From: Streptococcus parasanguinis
Lineage (GTDB): Bacteria; Bacillota; Bacilli; Lactobacillales; Streptococcaceae
Direction of reading: 5' to 3'
DNA length: 47,111 nt
NCBI GenBank assembly: GCA_018365265.1
Contig: JAGZKI010000011.1
Coordinates: 1-47,111, forward strand
This document shows positions 42,654-47,111 of this stretch, piece after piece. The notes beneath the pieces were generated by a model. It was not told the origin of the DNA. It saw nothing but the letters and a program-made list of their open reading frames with translations, and ran no database searches. How positions within the stretch are numbered: position 1 is the first letter of the stretch; the number at the start of each line of letters is the position of its first letter. The translations under genes and the position numbers were made by a program.

Positions 42654-43427
42654 TTAGTTTGCCTTTTCCCAAAAGAACGCAAATTGGATGGCTAACTCCG
42701 CGATTCGATCCTTGCTATCTAAATCCTCATGACTAGATAAGGTTCGGATATCCCATTTTTCTTCCGAGAGGTGGTCTGCTGCGTAGAAGAAATGGCAGAG
42801 CTCTAAGCCCCTATAAGCTGCTAAGGCTGCCACTGCCGAACATTCCATATCCACACAGATGGCTCCCGCTTCCTTTCGTCGCTTCATCTTGTCGATAGTT
42901 TCCCGGTAGGGTGCATCTGTCGTCCACACTTTTCCTGACTGATAGGAAACCTTGTGACTGTCCAGAAAGGCTTGGAAGAGAGGGAGGGTTTTCTTGTTTA
43001 CTTCCACTTCATCACTAGCCGGAAGATAGTGGTAACTAGTCCCCTCGTCGCGAAGAGCAGCCGTTGGAATGATAATGGAAGTCACTTCGATATCACGGTC
43101 TAAAACCCCACAGGTCCCAAAAAGAACGAGTTTTTCCATCCCAAATTGAATCAGGTCCTCTATAATTCCCACACAGGAAGCAGCCCCAACTGGTGCATTA
43201 AAGGCACCAATCTGTTGGTCTCCAATAGTGATCCCATAGACCTCGACTTCAAAATTGGCCATGGAGGTTCTTGCAATGACCTCATGTTCATAATTTTCAA
43301 GGAGGCGCGCAAAAGTTACTCTTGAAAAGCAAGAGATGACTACTTTGGGAAACCCTTCAATTGGTTGGTGTAAGTCTTGTGGATTGATAATCGCCTGTCG
43401 ATTGGCATCAAATTCTTCTAACAGCAT
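42654..43427 (-). CDS. Nucleoside phosphorylase family protein
   Basis: A 257-residue PNP/UDP-type phosphorylase. FGTCGVLDRDIEVTSIIIP is the phosphate/ribose loop, TTDAPYRET the base-binding region, and CVDMECSAVAALAAYRGLELCHFFYAADHL the ribose-binding MEC(S) motif and catalytic Asp. It resembles uridine phosphorylase and purine nucleoside phosphorylase; base choice cannot be read from sequence. First gene of the ECF operon; AAAGAGG lies before the ATG. Confidence 0.87.
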   Translation of the reverse strand: MLLEEFDANRQAIINPQDLHQPIEGFPKVVISCFSRVTFARLLENYEHEVIARTSMANFEVEVYGITIGDQQIGAFNAPVGAASCVGIIEDLIQFGMEKLVLFGTCGVLDRDIEVTSIIIPTAALRDEGTSYHYLPASDEVEVNKKTLPLFQAFLDSHKVSYQSGKVWTTDAPYRETIDKMKRRKEAGAICVDMECSAVAALAAYRGLELCHFFYAADHLSEEKWDIRTLSSHEDLDSKDRIAELAIQFAFFWEKAN

Positions 43428-43461
43428 TTCGTGACCTCTTTCATTCTACTTCTAGGCCCCT

Positions 43462-43470
43462 ATTATACCA
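43462..43470 (-). promoter_or_regulatory. Extended -10 promoter of the phosphorylase-ECF operon
   Basis: Minus strand TGGTATAAT with TATAAT at 43467-43462, about 35 bases above the ATG. The short leader leaves no room for a riboswitch. Confidence 0.65.
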
Positions 43471-43511
43471 TAATTAGCCTAGTCATTGGTTTTTGATCAA
43501 AGGAAGAGTAT

Positions 43512-43569
43512 AAAAAAGAACTGCTTCCAGACGTTAGATTTTTCGGATCAAACGTCGGAAGGACAGTTC
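43512..43569 (-). terminator. Long hairpin terminator of the DUF4299-type gene
   Basis: GAACTG-TTCC-ACGTT-GAT on one arm (43569-43547) pairs with ATC-AACGT-GGAA-CAGTTC on the other (43539-43518) with scattered mismatches, then six T (43517-43512). Confidence 0.82.
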
Positions 43570-43582
43570 ACTTCGATATTTT

Positions 43583-44488
43583 TTACTTGTTTTCCAATTG
43601 CGCTAATTCTAGCAACCGCTCTTTGGACAATTTTTTGATTTCAATTTGACTAGCATCTAGCAGCTGGAATTCATCTGGCTCTAGCGCTTCTATAAGTTTC
43701 TTCAGAGCAAGAGAGCCAATTGGATGGTAATTTTCTGGCTTATCCGGATCTCCATCGATCGCAACCAATAGAACTCGCCAATCAATGATACCCGCTAAGC
43801 CCACAATTTCTACATATTCTGCAGGAACATGTGGCACGCTTGGCAAGACCGTATCCGTATCTTCTGTCAAGCTATAGCTGGCTAAGAAGGCTCCTGTCTC
43901 CTCCTGTTGATAAAAACGGACTTGACTGAAATAAGCTGCACTATATTGAATCTTCTTGATAAAGGCAGAGTAGGCTTCTAGTGGATGGACATGGTTCAAG
44001 ACTTCCTGCACTGTATCCCGATCCAAATAGACCGGATGAGCGAAGCCATGTACTTCAAACTCTTTTAGATCTTTTTCTTTCGTCAAATTACCCAGCGTTT
44101 CTAGGATAACGACTTCATAATCAAAATGGAAAATAGAATCTGGAGTATAGCTCACGCCGTCGCTAGCCACAATCTCCGTTCCTAATACTTCTGCGAGGCG
44201 ACTGATCCAGCGAAGGGCCAACTGCCAATCTTCTTCTATCGCAAAAGAGGGCACCTGAATCTGATAAGACTCTTCCTCATCAAAATAGCGTAACTGCAGA
44301 GGAAGGCCGCTCTTACCAAATACGATACAGTTCAAGCTTTCAAAATCATTTAAGGGACGATGAAGGGTGGCAGGATCATAGTTGTAGGTTGTCAACCCTT
44401 CCACTAATTTAAGAACTTCCTGTGCTGCGAGTACTTTCTGATAGCCAAATAAGCTCTTTTTATTTTTGATTGAAAACACGATACTCAT
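43583..44488 (-). CDS. DUF4299-type hypothetical protein
   Basis: A 301-residue soluble protein that I recognise as the DUF4299 type of streptococci (start SIVFSIKNKKSLFGYQKVLAAQEVLKLVEGLTTYNYDP). It has no signal peptide, membrane helix or catalytic motif that I can name. The second half includes a conserved-looking YHPIGSLALKKLIEALEPDEF. It stands alone with its own terminator. Function unknown. Confidence 0.78.
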   Translation of the reverse strand: MSIVFSIKNKKSLFGYQKVLAAQEVLKLVEGLTTYNYDPATLHRPLNDFESLNCIVFGKSGLPLQLRYFDEEESYQIQVPSFAIEEDWQLALRWISRLAEVLGTEIVASDGVSYTPDSIFHFDYEVVILETLGNLTKEKDLKEFEVHGFAHPVYLDRDTVQEVLNHVHPLEAYSAFIKKIQYSAAYFSQVRFYQQEETGAFLASYSLTEDTDTVLPSVPHVPAEYVEIVGLAGIIDWRVLLVAIDGDPDKPENYHPIGSLALKKLIEALEPDEFQLLDASQIEIKKLSKERLLELAQLENK

Positions 44489-44551
44489 TTGTTTTCTCCT
44501 TTGTGAAATCGCTTACCTAAAGTATAGCACAATTTTCAACCAATTTCCATA

Positions 44552-44582
44552 TAAAAACAGCCTGAGCTTTCAGACTGTTTGT
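44552..44582 (-). terminator. Terminator of trhO
   Basis: Minus strand AAACAGTCTGA pairs with CTCAGGCTGTTT (one mismatch/G-U) around a short loop, followed by T5. Confidence 0.85.
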
Positions 44583-44587
44583 TTCTA

Positions 44588-45571
44588 TTATGCTGGTGCT
44601 CCATCAAGCGTTTCACCGATAAGGGCCAAACGCTCACTAACTTCTGCTTGTGACAAGTTGTGTTCTTGGACATAACGATTGCGAGGGTGAACCCGGCACT
44701 CATGCGAGCAGCCACGGAGGTACTTGTCCTCGTTTTCTTCTGAGGTCAAGATGCGACGGTTACAGAAAGGATTTCCACAGTTGACATAGCGTTCACATGG
44801 CGTTCCATCAAACCAGTCTTTTCCGACAACACTTGGATCGACATGGTTGACATCGACTGCAATCCGCTCGTCAAAGACGTACATTTTCCCATCCCACAGT
44901 TCGCCTTGAACTTCTGGGTCTTTCCCGTAAGTCGCGATACCACCGTGCAATTGACCAACATCTTTGTAGCCTTCACGCACCATCCAACCCGAGAATTTCT
45001 CACAACGGACTCCACCAGTACAGTAGACGACAACACGCTTGTCCATGAATTTTTCCTTGTTATCACGGACCCATTGTGGCAATTCACGGAAGTTGCGGAT
45101 GTCTGGACGAATAGCTCCACGGAAGTGACCAAGATCGTACTCGTAGTCATTCCGAGTATCAAGGACAACGGTATTTTCGTCGAGAAGAGCATCTTTAAAC
45201 TCTTTTGGAGACAAGTAAGCACCTGTCGTTTCAAGGGGATTGATGTCATTATCGAAATTATCATCCTCTAAACCAAGGTGGACAATCTCTTTCTTATAAC
45301 GTACAAACATCTTCTTGAAAGCTTGCTCTTCTTCCTCGTCAATTTTGAACCAGAGGTCTTCCATACCTGGAAGGCTGTGAACGTAGTCCATGTATTTTTG
45401 TGTTATTTCGTAGTCACCAGATACGGTTCCGTTGATTCCTTCATCAGCGACTAAGATACGACCTTTAAGGCCGATTGATTTACAGAAAGCCAAGTGATCA
45501 GCTGCAAATTGTTCTGCGTTTTCGATGGGAACATATTTATAGTAAAGTAATACACGAATAGGTTTTGCCAT
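44588..45571 (-). CDS. trhO: tRNA uridine(34) hydroxylase TrhO (rhodanese family)
   Basis: A 327-residue protein of the TrhO/YceA family, which makes 5-hydroxyuridine at tRNA wobble position 34 with oxygen. It has an N-terminal acylphosphatase-like domain (RVLLYYKYVPIENAEQFAADHLAFCKSIGLKGRILVADEGINGTVSG). The rhodanese domain has the active-site Cys in VVYCTGGVRCEKFSGW. The C-terminal Cys-rich extension is CERYVNCGNPFCNRRILTSEENEDKYLRGCSHECRVHPRNRYV. Promoter at 45624-45652. Confidence 0.94.
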   Translation of the reverse strand: MAKPIRVLLYYKYVPIENAEQFAADHLAFCKSIGLKGRILVADEGINGTVSGDYEITQKYMDYVHSLPGMEDLWFKIDEEEEQAFKKMFVRYKKEIVHLGLEDDNFDNDINPLETTGAYLSPKEFKDALLDENTVVLDTRNDYEYDLGHFRGAIRPDIRNFRELPQWVRDNKEKFMDKRVVVYCTGGVRCEKFSGWMVREGYKDVGQLHGGIATYGKDPEVQGELWDGKMYVFDERIAVDVNHVDPSVVGKDWFDGTPCERYVNCGNPFCNRRILTSEENEDKYLRGCSHECRVHPRNRYVQEHNLSQAEVSERLALIGETLDGAPA

Positions 45572-45623
45572 GTCATTCTCTTTTCTAAGATTAAATTATC
45601 AGAATTTTTCATTCAACTATACC

Positions 45624-45652
45624 AGTATACTCTCCCAAGAAAACGAATGCAA
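45624..45652 (-). promoter_or_regulatory. Promoter of trhO
   Basis: TTGCAT (45652-45647), 17-base spacer, TATACT (45629-45624) on the minus strand; one of the best -35/-10 pairs in the window. Confidence 0.75.
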
Positions 45653-45670
45653 TTTATTTGACTGAAAAAT

Positions 45671-45694
45671 AAAAGCCTGGGATACCAGACTTTT
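45671..45694 (-). terminator. Terminator of the XRE-membrane protein operon
   Basis: AAAAGCCTGG (45671-45680) and CCAGACTTTT (45685-45694) form a stem with one weak pair and a four-base loop; the minus strand continues ATTTTT. It lies 17 bases below the last stop. Confidence 0.85.
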
Positions 45695-45710
45695 ACACGA
45701 TGAAACCAAG

Positions 45711-46200
45711 TTACTCTTCTTTTTCCAATTGATCCAGATAGGCTTCATAGCGTTTTTTCTCTACTTTTGCAAGGAGCATTACAAGGGTATTCATCCCCCA
45801 TACAATCGGAAGATTCAGGAGAAATGTGATAGGAAGCACCAGCAAAAATTTTGAATGGAAGGGATTGGAATGATAGACAGCTTGGTTTAATTGAAAATTT
45901 TGGGCCCAGATGAACAAGGAGAGAATAAAGGTTACTGCTACAATTCCCGTCGCATTTAGATAGCTATAACTGATAAATTTCACACCCAATCGTTGACAAC
46001 GAACAGAGTAATACAATCCTGAGACGATGAGTAAGGCTACCACCATGATTGGACTGAGCCCCACCTTAGATGTAAAAATGGATCCCACTAAAAATAGTTA
46101 AGGCAAGGAAAAGAAAACCAGCCGTCTCAGCACCAGCCTTATTAGCTAAACCTTCTTCTCGTTCATCTATGATTTGTTTGTTCAGCAATTGTAATCTCAT
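45711..46200 (-). pseudogene. Frameshifted small multi-pass membrane protein, paralogue of the gene upstream
   Basis: The ATG at 46200 has a strong site (GGGGGAAGAG) and opens MRLQLLNKQIIDEREEGLANKAGAETAGFLFLALTIF, but the frame closes about 45 codons on. Removing one base from the A5 run on the plus strand (46090-46094, T5 in the gene) joins it to VGSIFTSKVGLSPIMVVALLIVSGLYYSV and on to the stop at 45711. This restores a 162-residue, four-helix membrane protein. The restored protein shares layout with the 160-residue neighbour: an acidic DER motif, A-G-E pattern and charged C-terminus ending in E. The family is uncertain (DUF6773/DUF3169-like). The shift could be real or a base-calling error. 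Confidence 0.72.
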
Positions 46201-46210
46201 CTCTTCCCCC

Positions 46211-46693
46211 TTATTCTTCATCCTCTAACTCTGCCTCAATCTTCTCTTGTTTTTTCCGATTGATAAGAGCAAGTGGTTTTTCAAGCAGATCTGTCAGGAG
46301 GGCAAAGACGAGAATTTCTAATAAAATTTTGACCAGATACTTGGGACTGAGCATAAAGCTCATTGCTTCTCGCTTTCCAATCACATCCATAGCTGTCACA
46401 AGCACAGCAAAGAATAGACCTGACCCAAGGCGACTCAACCAGCTATCTTTTTCTAACATATCTCGGATATCAATCCCTGAACTGATCCTTCTCACAAAGG
46501 CATAGGCTCCCATGGCAATCAAAAGGAACATCTCAGGGAGATAAGCGACTAGGTCTAAGTCCAGGATACTGGATTTCACAAAGGCGGATAGGGCAATAAA
46601 GCAGGTCATGCCAAGGACAAGTTCTCCTGCGATTTTTCCATCAAGTAGCATGGTCCGTTCATCTTTTACAATTGGTTCTTTCTTTTGTTTCAT
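46211..46693 (-). CDS. Small multi-pass membrane protein paired with XRE regulator
   Basis: A 160-residue protein with a charged N-terminus (MKQKKEPIVKDERTMLLDGKIAGE) and four hydrophobic segments: LVLGMTCFIALSAFVKSSIL, YLPEMFLLIAMGAYAFV, LGSGLFFAVLVTAMDVIG and LVKILLEILVFALLTDLL. It ends in an acidic coiled tail (KKQEKIEAELEDEE). I have no certain family name (DUF6773-like). It sits 27 bases after a small XRE regulator and 10 bases before its frameshifted paralogue. Regulator-plus-membrane-protein pairs of this type are common in Firmicutes, and their role is unknown. Confidence 0.72.
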   Translation of the reverse strand: MKQKKEPIVKDERTMLLDGKIAGELVLGMTCFIALSAFVKSSILDLDLVAYLPEMFLLIAMGAYAFVRRISSGIDIRDMLEKDSWLSRLGSGLFFAVLVTAMDVIGKREAMSFMLSPKYLVKILLEILVFALLTDLLEKPLALINRKKQEKIEAELEDEE

Positions 46694-46720
46694 ATGTTTC
46701 CTCTTTCTATGTTAAAACTG

Positions 46721-46915
46721 TTACTCCCAGAACAGTTGATCCAGCGTCTTATCCAAGGTCTTACAGATGGCAAGGCATAGACTGAGGGTTGGGTTATACT
46801 TTCCCGCCTCAATCAGACCGATGGTCTGGCGCGTCACTCCAATGGCATCTGCAAGATCCCCCTGGGTCATATCATGCTCGACCCGGGCCATTTTTAATTT
46901 GAGATTTTTCGCCAC
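46721..46915 (-). CDS. Small XRE-family helix-turn-helix regulator
   Basis: A 64-residue single-domain XRE repressor: NLKLKMARVEHDMTQGDLADAIGVTRQTIGLIEAGKYNPTLSLCLAICKTLDKTLDQLFWE. The helix-turn-helix spans TQGDLADAIGVTRQTIGLIE. The start is the GTG at 46915 with AAGGAAA about seven bases upstream. A longer frame from 46954 would run over the promoter, and an ATG two bases above the GTG is out of frame. As the first gene of the unit it probably represses itself and the two membrane-protein genes. Confidence 0.85.
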   Translation of the reverse strand: MAKNLKLKMARVEHDMTQGDLADAIGVTRQTIGLIEAGKYNPTLSLCLAICKTLDKTLDQLFWE

Positions 46916-46945
46916 ATGATTTTCCTTTCTTGTTTTTATAGCTTT

Positions 46946-46973
46946 ATTATACACTATATTTTCTATTTTGCAA
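46946..46973 (-). promoter_or_regulatory. Promoter of the XRE-membrane protein operon
   Basis: TTGCAA (46973-46968), 16-base spacer, TATAAT (46951-46946) on the minus strand. Two TTTTG(C/T)AA-type words (near 46967-46974 and 46987-46994) lie over and upstream of the -35 and are candidate operator half-sites. Confidence 0.65.
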
Positions 46974-47013
46974 TATATATCTTACATTTTGTAAAAAATA
47001 TTTTTGATAAAAC

Positions 47014-47045
47014 AAAAAAGAGGCTGGGACAAAAGTCCTAGCCTC
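47014..47045 (-). terminator. Terminator entering from the right flank
   Basis: GAGGCTGGGAC (47020-47030) pairs with GTCCTAGCCTC (47035-47045), 11 pairs with one G-U, AAAA loop; six T follow on the minus strand (47019-47014). It would stop leftward transcription from beyond the window before the XRE promoter. Confidence 0.82.
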
Positions 47046-47065
47046 TCAATTATTTTTGGATTGTC

Positions 47066-47111
47066 GAGCAAGACGCAGTGGTTGAGTGGGCTCTACTACG
47101 CTGATTTCATC
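47066..47111. repeat. Dispersed hairpin-rich repeat (right copy, cut by the window end)
   Basis: The last 25 bases are identical to bases 1-25. The preceding CGCAGTGGTTGAGTGGGCT (47074-47092) is the complement, with few mismatches, of AGCCCTACTCAACTGTGCG at 35-53. The copy here is the left arm of a stem whose right arm is seen at the start of the window. Confidence 0.7.

Noticed and set aside
42654..43582. Riboswitch upstream of the ECF operon
   Set aside because: The predicted leader is under 40 bases, and the upstream hairpin belongs to the terminator of the preceding gene.
1..47111. Circular plasmid or phage because the ends match
   Set aside because: The match is only 25 bases inside a repeat element, and the content is core chromosomal genes with no plasmid replication, phage or mobilisation genes.

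Overview
The window is chromosomal DNA from a Streptococcus, most likely an oral species of the mitis/sanguinis type. The evidence is low GC, strong AAGGAGG ribosome sites, extended -10 promoters (TGnTATAAT), pneumococcus-like gene order (murI-rdgB-cbpB-xerD-like-scpA-scpB-rluB; snf-murC-mltG-greA; nrdR-dnaB-dnaI-der), and a RitR orphan response regulator beside gnd. The species cannot be fixed from sequence alone. Most genes read leftward (minus strand). No rRNA, tRNA, prophage, transposase or CRISPR array was seen.

Layout. 1-130: part of a dispersed hairpin-rich repeat; its first 25 bases recur as the last 25 of the window. 132-6138: cell-wall and chromosome-segregation operon (murI, rdgB, phosphoesterase, cbpB, xerD-like, scpA, scpB, rluB, yidD), preceded by a YneF-type protein. 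6194-8746: lysA, a Bax-inhibitor-like membrane protein and an HD-domain protein. 8829-10922: a TrmH-type methyltransferase diverging from acyP and yidC. 11076-19373: greA, mltG, two GNAT genes, murC, an unknown basic protein and a SNF2 helicase. 19515-19648: an unassigned small RNA with its own promoter and terminator. 19707-25282: a small membrane protein, a frameshifted lipoprotein, der, a nitroreductase, dnaI, dnaB and nrdR. 25449-30907: a nuclease/phosphatase-fold protein, glucose-type PTS IICBA with cre-like sites, ritR and gnd. 31077-33218: flotillin and a YceD protein. 33422-36070: an Rgg-type regulator, a hairpin cluster, a small ORF and an MFS permease. 36097-38339: htpX-lemA diverging from rsmG. 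38405-43427: a PfkB kinase, then an operon of nucleoside phosphorylase, double ECF ATPase, EcfT and SDR. 43583-46915: a DUF4299-type protein, trhO, and an XRE regulator with two small membrane proteins, one frameshifted.

How the genes work together. Much of the window serves envelope growth and the cell cycle: MurI and MurC make peptidoglycan precursor, MltG trims nascent glycan, YidC and YidD insert membrane proteins, ScpAB loads SMC, DnaB/DnaI load the replicative helicase and Der matures the 50S subunit. The accessory content is modest.

The observations most worth following are: an orphan small RNA upstream of snf; two single-base (+T) frameshifts in homopolymers of membrane/lipoprotein genes; two RNA methyltransferase genes (trmH-type and rsmG) whose -10 boxes sit six bases from the start codon and so look leaderless; and an ECF transporter operon with a nucleoside phosphorylase but no local substrate-binding subunit.
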